Assembly: GCA_002733805.1 (NCBI GenBank)
Contig: NVXG01000029.1
Location: 1 to 64,000 of the forward strand
DNA length: 64,000 nt
DNA from: Robiginitomaculum sp.
Lineage (GTDB): Bacteria > Pseudomonadota > Alphaproteobacteria > Caulobacterales > Maricaulaceae
Reading direction: 5' to 3'
Positions 16,442 through 26,403 of the stretch are shown piece after piece; the first letter of the stretch is position 1; each line of letters opens with the position of its first letter. The position numbers and the translations under genes were made by a program. The notes beneath the pieces are model-generated. The model was not told the origin of the DNA. It searched no databases and saw only the letters and a program-made list of their open reading frames with translations.

Positions 16442-17470
16442 ATGAGTGACGTAAATGACAGTTCACCCGCAATTTTTGCCAAATACCTTGGATGTAAAAC
16501 TCCGAAGAAGGTTATTCTTGTGGCGTATGATGGGGTTCAACCGTTTGATATCATTGCGGCATCGAGTGTTTTTGCTCGTGCAAATGAATTGTTGGCTGGC
16601 AGCTATGCAGTGGTTCATGCGAGCCTTCACGGGGGTAAAATTCAGTCAAACAGCGGGATTGTTCTGGCAGATCTTACGGCGCTCGATTCTCTGCACGGTT
16701 CAGTCGACACAATAATAGTTCCCGGTGGAACTGAACAGGCGCTTCGCTCGCTGATTGACGATGATGAACTTCTAAAATGGCTAAAGGAGATGAAGCCAAA
16801 AACAAGGCGTATAGGGAGTGTTTGCACCGGTGCTTTTCTTCTGGCAGCAGCTGGGCTTCTAACTGGACGGCGCGCTGTCACGCACTGGGCTTCATGCGAT
16901 CAACTCGCCGCCGCCTTTCCTGATGTCGATGTTCAGTCTGACGCATTGTATATTCTGGAAGATGGACTTTTCACATCAGCGGGCGTTTCAGCCAGCCTAG
17001 ACTTGTCGTTGGCTCTGGTGGAACAGGATTTTGGTCATTTGATTGCGGCAGAAATTGCTAGGTCAATGGTGCTCTTTCTGCGTCGGCCTGGAGGCCAATC
17101 GCAGTATAGTCGCGCATTGTTAGCACAGACGAACGAATGTCCTGTTTTCGAAGAAATTGTGACTTGGATTCAGGATAATTTGAAGTCAGACCTCTCACTA
17201 CCGCAACTTGCAATTAAATTTGGTATGTCAGAGCGTTCCTTTGCTCGGAAATTTTCCAAGGCCATTGGCAATACCCCAGCCGCTTATGTACGCGCAGTTC
17301 GTTTGGAGGCAGCTCGCAACTTGCTTGAGACAACCGATTGGTCCATCGACAAAGTCGCAAAAAGTGCTGGTTTCGGTTCAGTTGATGCGCTGGAGAGGAC
17401 AATGAAGAAACGGTTGGCAACTACAGCAATGGAAGTGCGGCGCACTTTCGGAACGGCACTGTCAGATTAA
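16442..17470 (+). CDS. GlxA-type transcriptional regulator (DJ-1/PfpI plus AraC DNA-binding domain)
   Basis: The 342-residue protein has an N-terminal GATase1/DJ-1 sensor domain (about 22-200; FDIIAASSVFARAN, TIIVPGGTEQAL, SVCTGAFLLAAAGLL). A C-terminal AraC double helix-turn-helix (about 238-335) holds LSLPQLAIKFGMSERSFARK and VDALERTMKK. GbdR and SouR, which control glycine-betaine and sarcosine genes in Pseudomonas, share this architecture, and soxBDAG lies 2.4 kb downstream; this link is inference only. GAGGG precedes the ATG. The second helix-turn-helix is unusual at the end (LATTAMEVRRTF), so binding may be weakened. Confidence 0.85.
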   Translation: MSDVNDSSPAIFAKYLGCKTPKKVILVAYDGVQPFDIIAASSVFARANELLAGSYAVVHASLHGGKIQSNSGIVLADLTALDSLHGSVDTIIVPGGTEQALRSLIDDDELLKWLKEMKPKTRRIGSVCTGAFLLAAAGLLTGRRAVTHWASCDQLAAAFPDVDVQSDALYILEDGLFTSAGVSASLDLSLALVEQDFGHLIAAEIARSMVLFLRRPGGQSQYSRALLAQTNECPVFEEIVTWIQDNLKSDLSLPQLAIKFGMSERSFARKFSKAIGNTPAAYVRAVRLEAARNLLETTDWSIDKVAKSAGFGSVDALERTMKKRLATTAMEVRRTFGTALSD

Positions 17471-17660
17471 AATGCCTTTGAGCACAAAACTGCATTTCCT
17501 TCGGCTTGAGGATGACAAATTCATCTGAAGCTTTCGAGATGCTGTTGGTGGTTGAAATAACTATGGACGGAAGAATGGGTTGGGAGGAACTTGTGAAGCC
17601 ACGATTGCCATTGGCACGATTATTATGCACCCTCTGATGTCCTTAATTTGACGACCAGTG

Positions 17661-19613
17661 CTATTTTTTGCGCTTTTTTCGGACCAGCTTTGCGCCACCA
17701 TCTGCTGCTTGCCTACTGTTAGACGTGAGTCCGGGTTTATGCTTCGATTTATGCTTAGCTTTAGTTTTTGCATTTTGCATTCGGGTGGCCGTTCGCGTGA
17801 GTTTCTTTTTATGTGATTTTTTCTCCTTCGGCTTTGTTGCGGCGGGATTAAATTCAGGGGCGCTATCTTGGTTCATCTGCGCCTCAAAGTCATCTGAGCG
17901 TTTCGCGGATTTCTTTTTATAGGTAGATTTATCCCGAGGCTTATACTGAGGCTTTGAATCAGGTGCGCTAAAATCTGGCTGAGCATCTAGGCGATGGGCG
18001 GTGATCGCCTTTTCAATTTTCCCTTCTGGGCCAATTGCTTGGACAAAATCTTCGACGCCAGCTTGAGAAATTTCAACAAAAGTTTTGGTTTCGCTAATTT
18101 TAATTGCCCCGATGTCCCTTCTATTTAATCCGCCTGATTTACACAGCATCGGTAGAATCCACCGTGGCTCTGCTTTTTGTTTGCGCCCCAGATTAAGCGA
18201 GAACCAGACGCCGTTTTCAAAATCAGCGCGGCCCCGAGGTTTACGCGGTCCGGAACCTGAATCTCTATCGGCACGGGTATTATCTCTTGGTTCATAACTA
18301 CCGGCCTTCATCAATTCTTCGGGTGCCGTATATGCGGCGCGGTATTGGCGGACAAATGCCGTGGCAATCTGTTCAGGCGTATGGGCTTCTAACAGTTTCG
18401 CGACGATTTCAAGCTCGTTCTTGGCAGCTGGTGCGCTTACCGTGAGTTCGGCCAATAAACGCTCATTGTCGCGACCCAACACGTCGTCGGCGGACGGGGG
18501 TGCAGCCCATTCTGCCTTGAGTTTGGCGGCACTGAACAGCCGTTCGGCACGTCTGCGTCCGGCTTGAGGGACAATGAGAACGCTAACCCCTTTGCGCCCA
18601 GCACGACCTGTACGTCCGCTTCGATGCAAGAGTCCTTCGGCATTTTTGGGAAGGGTGGCATGAATGACCAATTCAAGGTCTGGTAAATCAAGACCTCTTG
18701 AAGCAACGTCGGTGGCGATACAGACTTTTGCGCGCCCATCGCGAAGAGATTGCAAGGCGTGACTGCGTTCATTTTGGCTTAATTCTCCCGACAGGGAGAC
18801 GACTGAAAACCCGCGATTATTGAACCTGCTGGTCATGCGATTGACCGCGATACGGGTATCGCAAAAGACAATGGCGTTTTTGGCATCATAATAGCGCAAT
18901 ACATTGATGATCGCATTTTCTTGGTCGGCCTTCGCCACGTTCAAGGCGCGGTATTCGATGTCCAGATGTTGTTTGGCTTCAGCCGCTGGATTCACGCGCA
19001 CAGCATTTTTCTGATATTTTTTGGTCATGCCAATAATGGTTTTTGGCACGGTTGCTGAAAACATTAATGTTCGGCGCTCGTGGGGCGCGGCGCTGAGTAT
19101 TAACTCTAGCTCTTCGCGAAACCCCATCTTCAACATTTCATCGGCTTCGTCCAAGACAACGGCCTTAATCAGGCTCATTTCAAGGGATCCACGTTTGATA
19201 TGATCGCATAGGCGTCCGGGTGTCCCGACCACGATATGCACACCGCGACCAAGCGCTTTGCGCTCATCGCGCATATCCATCCCGCCGACACACGTTGCGA
19301 GCCGGGCACCGGTTTCCTTATATAGCCATTCAAGCTCCCGCTTTACTTGCAGAGCTAGCTCTCGAGTCGGCGCGATCACGATGGCTAAAGGAGCCTTTGT
19401 TGGTGGAAAGCTATTGTCCTCGCCAAGCAAGGTCGGGGCAAGGGCTAACCCAAAGGCAACGGTCTTGCCCGAACCGGTTTGCGCCGAAACCAACAGATCA
19501 ACAACGTCTAAACCTGGGGCGAGCACGGCCTCTTGAACAGGCGTAAGGGCCGTATAGCCGCGAGTTGTCAGGGCAGCAGTTAACGCCGCGCACACATTTG
19601 GAAAATTTGTCAT
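17661..19613 (-). CDS. DEAD-box RNA helicase (DeaD/CsdA-like)
   Basis: An ATP-dependent RNA-remodelling helicase, probably acting in ribosome assembly or mRNA turnover. It shows the Q motif (YTALTPVQEA), motif I (SAQTGSGKT), Ia (APTRELA), II (DEAD), III (FSATVPK) and VI (HRSGRTGRAG), all within residues 1-360. A dimerisation/RNA-binding region follows, including a DbpA-like fold at about 470-545 (WFSLNLGRKQKAEPRW). The C-terminus of about 100 residues is extremely Lys-rich and low in complexity (KKSAKRSDD, KEKKSHKKKL), which should bind RNA without sequence preference. Length 650. It is convergent with the AraC gene; no terminator is obvious in the 190-bp gap. Confidence 0.93.
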   Translation of the reverse strand: MTNFPNVCAALTAALTTRGYTALTPVQEAVLAPGLDVVDLLVSAQTGSGKTVAFGLALAPTLLGEDNSFPPTKAPLAIVIAPTRELALQVKRELEWLYKETGARLATCVGGMDMRDERKALGRGVHIVVGTPGRLCDHIKRGSLEMSLIKAVVLDEADEMLKMGFREELELILSAAPHERRTLMFSATVPKTIIGMTKKYQKNAVRVNPAAEAKQHLDIEYRALNVAKADQENAIINVLRYYDAKNAIVFCDTRIAVNRMTSRFNNRGFSVVSLSGELSQNERSHALQSLRDGRAKVCIATDVASRGLDLPDLELVIHATLPKNAEGLLHRSGRTGRAGRKGVSVLIVPQAGRRRAERLFSAAKLKAEWAAPPSADDVLGRDNERLLAELTVSAPAAKNELEIVAKLLEAHTPEQIATAFVRQYRAAYTAPEELMKAGSYEPRDNTRADRDSGSGPRKPRGRADFENGVWFSLNLGRKQKAEPRWILPMLCKSGGLNRRDIGAIKISETKTFVEISQAGVEDFVQAIGPEGKIEKAITAHRLDAQPDFSAPDSKPQYKPRDKSTYKKKSAKRSDDFEAQMNQDSAPEFNPAATKPKEKKSHKKKLTRTATRMQNAKTKAKHKSKHKPGLTSNSRQAADGGAKLVRKKRKK

Positions 19614-19833
19614 TTGTACTCCATGGGGGCATTGTTGAAGTAAAACAACTGAAATCTAAAAATTCCTCAGCTCAGTAAACTACAATGCCTTTACCGACAT
19701 CAAAGCATGACCGAATGGTGGACACTCACGGCGAAGATTTGGTGGTGGTGCGTTTTTAGATCGCGACAATTTTACTCTGACAATGCCAAATGCTGTAGTA
19801 TGTTGAAAAGCTACTCGAGAAGGATACAACTAG

Positions 19834-21078
19834 GTGAAACGTTATTCCGCATTGTCGCTTTTTCGCGAAGGTCTCAATGACCAAAAAGGATGGCAAGCCG
19901 CGTGGCGTAACCCTGAGCCAAAATCTGAGTATGAGGTCATAATCATTGGCGGCGGCGGCCACGGCTTAGCAACTGCGTATTATTTGGCTAAAGAGCACGG
20001 GATTACCAATGTCGCTGTGCTTGAAAAGGCGTGGATCGGAGGTGGAAACACTGGGCGCAACACAACGGTAATTCGCTCAAACTATTTCTTTCGAGAATCG
20101 GCTGAATTCTACGATTTCTCAGTGAAGCTTTACGAAGGGCTCTCAAAAGAGCTCAATTACAACATCATGTTCTCGCAGCGCGGCATGTGGAATATCGCCC
20201 AAGATCGACATGGTTTGGAAATGTTACGCCGCGCCGCCAACGCAATGGGTCTAAATGGTGTACCCGCAGAGTTTCATACTGAAACCGAAGTCAGGCGGCG
20301 AATACCTTTGCTTAACGACGCGCCGCGTTTTCCAATTTTAGCTGGTCTATTACAATCACGCGGCGGCACTGCACGACACGATGCGGTCGCTTGGGGCTAT
20401 GCGCGAGGCGCAGATGCTCGCGGGATTGATATTATTCAGAACTGTGAAGTCACCGGGTTTGACATCAAAAACGGTCAAATTCAGGGGGTCAAAACATCAA
20501 AAGGAAATATCAAAGCAAAGAAAGTGGCATTAGCGGTGGCGGGCCATACGTCCGTACTCGCAGAACTGGCGGGCTTCAGGCTGCCGATTATTTCTTACGC
20601 CTTGCAGGCCTGTGTTTCAGAACCGGTCAAACCTGTTTTGGATACCGTAGTGATGGCGATGGGAACCGGGGTTTATATTAGCCAGTCTGATAAGGGAGAA
20701 TTGGTTTTTGGGGGTGGGATTGATCACTATCCTTCTTATGCGCAGCGCGGGAATTTGCCGGTGATGGAGCATACTGCCGCCGGGATTGTCGATATGTTTC
20801 CACAGTTCTCCAGAATGCGCTTTTTGAGGCAATGGGCCGGGATCGTGGATGTTATGTATGATTCAACACCCGTGGTCGGAAAGTCGCCAATTGACGGAAT
20901 GTATTTGAATTGTGGTTGGGGGACCGGCGGGTTCAAGGCAATTCCAGCCGGCGGATTTTGTTTCGCCCATACCATTGCCCAAGATGAACCCCATCATCTA
21001 GTGACTCCATTTAACCTGAAAAGATTTGAAACGGGTGCCCTCATAGATGAAGCAACCGGTGCAGGCATCGCTCATTAG
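19834..21078 (+). CDS. soxB: Sarcosine oxidase beta subunit
   Basis: The FAD/FMN-carrying catalytic subunit of heterotetrameric sarcosine oxidase, which demethylates sarcosine to glycine with release of H2O2. The FAD-binding dinucleotide fold is VIIIGGGGHGLATAYYLAKE (about residue 32), followed by WIGGGNTGRNTTVIRSNYF. The C-terminus has NCGWGTGGFKAIPA. Length 414 fits. The start is GTG 19834, preceded by a purine-rich AGAAGGA; no ATG lies nearby. It is the first gene of soxB-D-A-G, and the 220 bp upstream hold its promoter and the helicase leader. Confidence 0.97.
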   Translation: MKRYSALSLFREGLNDQKGWQAAWRNPEPKSEYEVIIIGGGGHGLATAYYLAKEHGITNVAVLEKAWIGGGNTGRNTTVIRSNYFFRESAEFYDFSVKLYEGLSKELNYNIMFSQRGMWNIAQDRHGLEMLRRAANAMGLNGVPAEFHTETEVRRRIPLLNDAPRFPILAGLLQSRGGTARHDAVAWGYARGADARGIDIIQNCEVTGFDIKNGQIQGVKTSKGNIKAKKVALAVAGHTSVLAELAGFRLPIISYALQACVSEPVKPVLDTVVMAMGTGVYISQSDKGELVFGGGIDHYPSYAQRGNLPVMEHTAAGIVDMFPQFSRMRFLRQWAGIVDVMYDSTPVVGKSPIDGMYLNCGWGTGGFKAIPAGGFCFAHTIAQDEPHHLVTPFNLKRFETGALIDEATGAGIAH

Positions 21079-21090
21079 AAAGATTGCTCC

Positions 21091-21381
21091 ATGTTACAAA
21101 TAAATTGCCCGTATTGCGGACCGCGCTCAGAAGTCGAGTTTAGATGTGGTGGAGAAAGCCACATTAAACGACCTGGCCCGCCCGAAGATGTCAGTGATGC
21201 TGAATGGTCCGAGTATCTCTTTTTTAGAAAAAACCCAAAGGGCATTCACTTTGAACGCTGGCTGCATCGTTTTGGTTGTGGCCGTTGGTTTAATATCGCC
21301 CGCGATACTGTTTCTCATGAAGTATTGCATGAATATGCAATCGATATGCCTGCGCCAACAATCATTGAGAAAACAAAATGA
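21091..21381 (+). CDS. soxD: Sarcosine oxidase delta subunit
   Basis: A small zinc-binding subunit of the heterotetramer. The 96 residues carry INCPYCGPR and a second Cys at FRCGGE, then the typical SEYLFFRKNPKG, ERWLHRFGCGRWFNIARDT. The zinc ligands are the N-terminal CxxC plus the later Cys/His. It starts 12 bp after soxB and overlaps soxA by 4 bp, so soxA is translationally coupled. Confidence 0.96.
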   Translation: MLQINCPYCGPRSEVEFRCGGESHIKRPGPPEDVSDAEWSEYLFFRKNPKGIHFERWLHRFGCGRWFNIARDTVSHEVLHEYAIDMPAPTIIEKTK

Positions 21382-24374
21382 GTGGATATCGGCTAGACAA
21401 GGGCGGATATATCGACCGCAATACCCCGCTGACTTTTTCTTTTGAAGGGAAACAATATTCTGGTTTTGACGGAGATACGTTGGCTTCTGCTTTGATTGCC
21501 AATGGCGTTTCGGTCATCGGTCGAAGTTTTAAGTACCATCGTCCTCGGGGCATACTTGGCGCAGGTCTTGATGAGCCAAATGCCATTATGCAAATTGAGT
21601 CGGGTCCCCATACGATCCCCAATCTCAAAGCGACGGGTATTGAATTATATGACGGCTTACAGGCTAACCCGGTTAATGCTTGGCCCAGTTTAGCGTTTGA
21701 TGCCTTGTCTATAAACTCATTGCTTTCAAGATTTATTCCAGCAGCATTTTACTATAAAACCTTTATGTGGCCCCATTGGCATGTGTTTGAACCAACGATC
21801 CGAAAAGCGGCCGGATTGGGGGTCAGCCCAAATTTTCCTGATCCTGATCGGTATGAGAAACGGTTCGTCCATTGTGATGTGCTGGTCATTGGCGGCGGCC
21901 CTGCCGGGTTGTTGGCGGCGCAAGCGGCATCGCGTTCGGGCGCACGGGTCATCATTGTCGAATATGATCCTGAGTGGGGCGGGTCGCTACTTAACGATCC
22001 CAAGGAAATGGATGGTACAACTAGCGATACGTGGATTCAAAAAATCGTGGATGAGCTGCAAGAAGCGCCCCAGACAACAGTCCTAAACCGAACCATGGCC
22101 TTTGGCGTATACGATCATGGGCTGATTGGCCTTGTTGAGAGGGTAACGGACCATTTACCGGTCAGTAGTCGGTCTGGCGTTCGGCAGCGAATTTGGAAAG
22201 TTCGCGCCGCCCACACCATTATTGCCAGTGGTGCGATGGAGCGCCCATTTGTTTTTCCAAACAATGATCGCCCCGGAATTATGTTGGCCAGCGCTGGCGA
22301 AACCTATGCAAGGCGCTATGCCGCCGCTCCAGGCAAAAGAGTGGTCGTTGTGACCAACAACGATTATGGCCATTATTGCGCGCAATCCCTACAAAAAATG
22401 GGTGTTGAAATTGTTGCCATTGCCGATGCGCGACTGCAAAAAAACACTTTATTGCCCGGCCAAATTGATCTGAACAATTATCCAGTATTCTTCGGCATGA
22501 CCGTTACAGATACTTCCGGGCGACACCGGGTACGTTCGGCCCAATTGCACGCAATTGACGATAGTGGAAAAGCTATATCGGGTCGAAGCCATAACATTGA
22601 TTGCGATACCATCCTGATGTCTGGTGGATGGTCTCCCGTGGTGCACTTATTTTCTCAAGCTGGTGGTAAGTTGGTTTTTGATGCCAAAGCCCAAGCGTTT
22701 ATTCCAACTAGCTGTGAGCAAAACATTGTGTGCGTGGGCGCTGCAACTGGTGAGTATTCATTGGCCAAAAACTTAATTGATGCGGCCAAGGCCGGGTCAA
22801 ATGCCGCATCCAAATCAGGATTTAAGTGCGGGTCAATGGCTGTCCCCAGCGTTGAGGGAAGTGAGGCGTCCACGGTTCGCGCCATGTGGCAAGTTGATGT
22901 CTCTGCGATCGGAGGCTCCGAGCAAAAAGCTTGGGTAGACTTTCAAAATGATGTCACGGCAAGTGACGTGAAGTTGGCTATTCGCGAGAATTTCCAATCG
23001 GTAGAGCATGTAAAACGATACACCACCCTTGGTATGGCTTCTGATCAGGGTAAAACCTCTAATGTCAATGGGATTGGCGTGATGGAATCGGTATTGAAAA
23101 AGCCAATGGCGCAGGTTGGAACCACTAAATTTCGCCCGCCGTATGATCCAACTACCATTGGTGCCTTTGCTGGACGCCGGGTCGGCGAAAACTTCGCGCC
23201 CCTACGAGCCTTGGCCGCCGAACAGGGACATAAAGAGGCTGGCGCAAAATTTGATGATTACGGGGGCTGGAAGCGCCCCGTTTGCTATTTGCAAGGCGCT
23301 GAAACCGAAGCAGAAGCAGTGCAGCGTGAGGCAAAAGCTATACGGCATGGTGTAGGGATATTTGAAGCCTCTCCGTTGGGGAAAATCGAAGTCTTTGGTC
23401 CAGACGCCGCCAAATTCTTAAACCGAATGTATGTCAATATTATGAGTACACTCAAAGCTGGCCAGTGCCGATATGGCATTATGCTGGATGAGAACGGCGT
23501 TGTATTCGACGATGGCGTACTTGGTTGTTTGAAAGAAAATCATTTTCTGGTTGGCACAACCAGCGGCAAGGCGGCAGCAATCGCGGAGCAATTCGAAGAA
23601 TGGTTGCAATGTGAATGGACCGATTTGGATGTTGTCACCGACAACGTCACAAGTGCTTGGTCCATCATCAATGTAAACGGACCCAATGCACGAGACCTTT
23701 TGCAAAAATTTGACTGCACAGTTGACCTGTCGCCAGATGTTTTCAAACATATGCAAATGCGCGAAGGCAGGTTGGCCGGTGTATCGTGCCGTATTCAACG
23801 CGTTAGTTTTTCAGGAGAATTGTCGTATGAAGTAGCCATTCCTTGGGCCTATGGCGCTTCATTTTGGCAGGCATTAATCAGTGAAGGCGCGGCGTTTGGC
23901 GTCTGCCCATTTGGCATCGAAGCCTTGATGATCCTGCGGATTGAAAAGGGCTATCTTCATGTTGGATCCGACACTGATGGAATGACCGTGCCGCAAGACA
24001 TTGGTTTTGGACGGATACTCGCAAAGAAAAAAAGTGATTTTGTTGGACGGCGCTCCATTATGCGACCCGATGCAGTTCGCAAAAACCGGCGTCAATTTAT
24101 CGGGCTTGAAAATATTTCAGACGAGTCGCCATTTCGGGTTGGCGCGCACATACTGCCACCGGGAAAGGTTGCCCCGCCCGCACACACGCAAGGCTGGGTC
24201 ACTTCCAGTGTGTATTCTCCAAATACAGGAAAACCCATCGCCCTCGCATTGGTAGAGCGGGGAACAGAAAGATACGGTGAGGAGGTTCAAATTTGGGATC
24301 TCGGGGAATCGCGTCGGGCAAAAATTGTTCGACCCGGCGTGTTTGATCCAGAAGGGAGGCGTTTGCATGTTTGA
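21378..24374 (+). CDS. soxA: Sarcosine oxidase alpha subunit
   Basis: This subunit binds NAD and tetrahydrofolate and traps the methyl group as 5,10-methylene-THF. An N-terminal ferredoxin-like domain (about 1-90) carries DGDTLASALIANGV and RSFKYHRPRGI. A dinucleotide-binding domain (about 165-480) carries VLVIGGGPAGLLAAQAA. The C-terminal half (about 600-998) is an aminomethyltransferase (GcvT-like) fold with GIFEASPLGKIEVFGPDAA. The full length of 998 residues is normal. The stop overlaps soxG by 8 bp. Confidence 0.97.
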   Translation: MSGYRLDKGGYIDRNTPLTFSFEGKQYSGFDGDTLASALIANGVSVIGRSFKYHRPRGILGAGLDEPNAIMQIESGPHTIPNLKATGIELYDGLQANPVNAWPSLAFDALSINSLLSRFIPAAFYYKTFMWPHWHVFEPTIRKAAGLGVSPNFPDPDRYEKRFVHCDVLVIGGGPAGLLAAQAASRSGARVIIVEYDPEWGGSLLNDPKEMDGTTSDTWIQKIVDELQEAPQTTVLNRTMAFGVYDHGLIGLVERVTDHLPVSSRSGVRQRIWKVRAAHTIIASGAMERPFVFPNNDRPGIMLASAGETYARRYAAAPGKRVVVVTNNDYGHYCAQSLQKMGVEIVAIADARLQKNTLLPGQIDLNNYPVFFGMTVTDTSGRHRVRSAQLHAIDDSGKAISGRSHNIDCDTILMSGGWSPVVHLFSQAGGKLVFDAKAQAFIPTSCEQNIVCVGAATGEYSLAKNLIDAAKAGSNAASKSGFKCGSMAVPSVEGSEASTVRAMWQVDVSAIGGSEQKAWVDFQNDVTASDVKLAIRENFQSVEHVKRYTTLGMASDQGKTSNVNGIGVMESVLKKPMAQVGTTKFRPPYDPTTIGAFAGRRVGENFAPLRALAAEQGHKEAGAKFDDYGGWKRPVCYLQGAETEAEAVQREAKAIRHGVGIFEASPLGKIEVFGPDAAKFLNRMYVNIMSTLKAGQCRYGIMLDENGVVFDDGVLGCLKENHFLVGTTSGKAAAIAEQFEEWLQCEWTDLDVVTDNVTSAWSIINVNGPNARDLLQKFDCTVDLSPDVFKHMQMREGRLAGVSCRIQRVSFSGELSYEVAIPWAYGASFWQALISEGAAFGVCPFGIEALMILRIEKGYLHVGSDTDGMTVPQDIGFGRILAKKKSDFVGRRSIMRPDAVRKNRRQFIGLENISDESPFRVGAHILPPGKVAPPAHTQGWVTSSVYSPNTGKPIALALVERGTERYGEEVQIWDLGESRRAKIVRPGVFDPEGRRLHV

Positions 24375-24945
24375 ATTGGGAGGCCAGTCTCCTTTAGCCA
24401 ACAACAATTCCCCACAACAGGTTTCGCACGAAGAAATATCAATTCGTGAAGAGACGTCGTTAGGCGTTGCAAAGCTTGTAACCCGATGCATTGCGCCAAA
24501 AAGTATTGATGCGTTTGCAAGAAAAGCAAACATAACTCTTCCGCACAAAACAAATGTAGTGGCGCACGCGGGCGCTGTGGATATTGCCTGCGTTGCGCCG
24601 GGAGAGTGGCTGATTATCGGAGCCAAAAAATCCGTCGAGAACTTTGAAGCCGATCTATCGCTGATTATTGAAAGCTTCACGGCTCTCTTATTGCCACTGA
24701 CCTATGCACGATCGTCATTTGTCATTTCGGGTAAGGGTGCGCGCCAAGTTCTGTCAGCAGTTTGCCCGCTTGATTTGCATCCAACAGTTTTTTCGACTGA
24801 GATGTGTGCGCGCTCCTTACTGGGAGATGTTGGCGTATTTATTCAACAAGTGAACGATCAGCCAGAGTTTAGAGTCATCATCGAGCAACCAGACGCCAGC
24901 TATGTTTGGCGGTTGTTGTATGACGCTGGTGAAGCTGTAATATAA
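24367..24945 (+). CDS. soxG: Sarcosine oxidase gamma subunit
   Basis: The last subunit of the heterotetramer, structurally related to the folate-binding domain of GcvT but without its own cofactor. The frame is open further upstream, but the ATG at 24367 gives a 192-residue protein of normal size, MFELGGQSPLANN. Family-like segments are CVAPGEWLIIGAK, LTYARSSFVISGKGARQVLS and CPLDLHPTVF. It is coupled to soxA by overlap and followed 23 bp later by the transporter gene. Confidence 0.93.
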   Translation: MFELGGQSPLANNNSPQQVSHEEISIREETSLGVAKLVTRCIAPKSIDAFARKANITLPHKTNVVAHAGAVDIACVAPGEWLIIGAKKSVENFEADLSLIIESFTALLLPLTYARSSFVISGKGARQVLSAVCPLDLHPTVFSTEMCARSLLGDVGVFIQQVNDQPEFRVIIEQPDASYVWRLLYDAGEAVI

Positions 24946-24968
24946 TTTGGAAAATGGGGAGTAATCAT

Positions 24969-26348
24969 ATGACTGGCACGACATCAGGTGCGCACGAAAA
25001 GTGGTCATCTAAAATGACCTTTATTCTGGCAACCGTCGGGTTTTCAGTCGGGCTTGGGAATATTTGGCGTTTTCCGTACCTCGCGGGTCAAAATGGGGGC
25101 GGGGCATTTGTCATCATTTACATTGGTTGCGTTCTGTTGATCGGCATTCCCATTGTGATGGCGGAGCTGGCTATCGGGCGACGGGGTGGTAAAACGCCGG
25201 CTGCAACCATGGGATTGATCGCTGCACGTCAAAACAAATCACCGCTTTGGGCGTGGGCCGGTGGACTGGCCATGCTCACTGGGTTTTTGATTGTAACCTA
25301 TTACTGCGTAATTGGCGGTTGGACGTTACATTACATTGCTCTGGGTAGTACGGGTGCACTCAACAACATTGATGCAGAAACTTCCGGGGCTATATATAAA
25401 GCGCTATTATCCAATCCTTGGAAATTGGCTTTCTGGCAATTTATTTTTCTAGCGCTCAATGTTGCAATTGCCTACCAGGGGTTAAAGGGAGGCATTGAAC
25501 GTGCCGTCAAAATTTTGATGCCAACCTTGTTTGTTTTACTCATTGCGCTGGCAATTTATGGCCTGATTGCAGGTGATGCAGTACAGGGCCTATCCTTTTT
25601 GTTTCGACCAGATTTTAGCCAAGTAACTGGCAAAACTTTTCTGGATGCGATGGGCCAAGCGTTTTTCTCTGTTGGTGTTGGGATGGCCGCTATGATGACG
25701 TATGGTGCCTATTTACCGAAAAAAATAAACATCCCTCAAACCGCATCAATCATCGCATTTGCGGATACTGGCGTTGCGTTAATCGCTGGAATGGCCATAT
25801 TTCCGTTTGTTTTTGCATTGGGATTATCACCGTCAGAGGGCCCGGGTTTGGTCTTTGTCACCCTACCTGCCGCCTTGGCCAATTTAAGTGGCGGCGGAAT
25901 TGCCATAACAGCATTTTTTATTCTGTTGGCGGTCGCTGCGCTCACATCATCCATCGCACTTTTTGAAGTAGTGGGTTCGTGGGGGGAAGAAAAGGGGTGG
26001 TCTCGACATCCAACTATAATAATTACGGCAAGCCTTTGTTTTGTTATTGGCTTATTGACCGTATTTTCGCTGAACATCGCCTCAGGATTTCATCCAATGT
26101 CATACATCCCTGGGTATGAAACTGCGACTATGTTTGGTGCAATTGAGAGGCTGACCGCAACCGTAGGCTTGCCATTAGGTGGGTTATTCGTCGCCTTGTT
26201 TGCAGGTTGGGTGATGTCAAGAAAGAGCATTGCCGAGGAGCTCTCTTTGGACGCCGAAGGATTGGCATTTAGAACTTGGAGCTTCCTGGTTCGTTGGCCT
26301 TTGCCATTGGTGATTGCAGCTTTATTGATTGGCGGTGTGAAGGGGTAG
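24969..26348 (+). CDS. Sodium-dependent transporter, NSS (SNF) family
   Basis: NSS proteins import amino acids or related amines with Na+. The signature GLGNIWRFPYLAGQNGGGAF (about residues 30-50) holds the Na+ and substrate contacts of helix 1. Eleven or so further hydrophobic segments follow to residue 459, the size of 11-helix bacterial members. ATG 24969 is preferred over 24954 because GGGGAG stands 7 bp before it. Placed directly after soxG on the same strand, it is best explained as the uptake system for sarcosine, dimethylglycine or glycine. The usual osmolyte carriers of such operons are BCCT or ABC types, so the substrate is an inference. Confidence 0.88.
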   Translation: MTGTTSGAHEKWSSKMTFILATVGFSVGLGNIWRFPYLAGQNGGGAFVIIYIGCVLLIGIPIVMAELAIGRRGGKTPAATMGLIAARQNKSPLWAWAGGLAMLTGFLIVTYYCVIGGWTLHYIALGSTGALNNIDAETSGAIYKALLSNPWKLAFWQFIFLALNVAIAYQGLKGGIERAVKILMPTLFVLLIALAIYGLIAGDAVQGLSFLFRPDFSQVTGKTFLDAMGQAFFSVGVGMAAMMTYGAYLPKKINIPQTASIIAFADTGVALIAGMAIFPFVFALGLSPSEGPGLVFVTLPAALANLSGGGIAITAFFILLAVAALTSSIALFEVVGSWGEEKGWSRHPTIIITASLCFVIGLLTVFSLNIASGFHPMSYIPGYETATMFGAIERLTATVGLPLGGLFVALFAGWVMSRKSIAEELSLDAEGLAFRTWSFLVRWPLPLVIAALLIGGVKG

Positions 26349-26403
26349 AATGGGTGTTAGGCCTCCTTCGTCTTTCGCTTCAGTAACTTCGCCGCAGGCG
26401 CAT

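Noticed and set aside
1891-19782. Word TCTGACA / TGTCAGA recurring near 1896, 2880, 17460 and 19776, possibly IS ends
   Set aside because: The shared word is only 7-10 bp, flanks do not align, and no paired inverted ends or target duplications could be shown.
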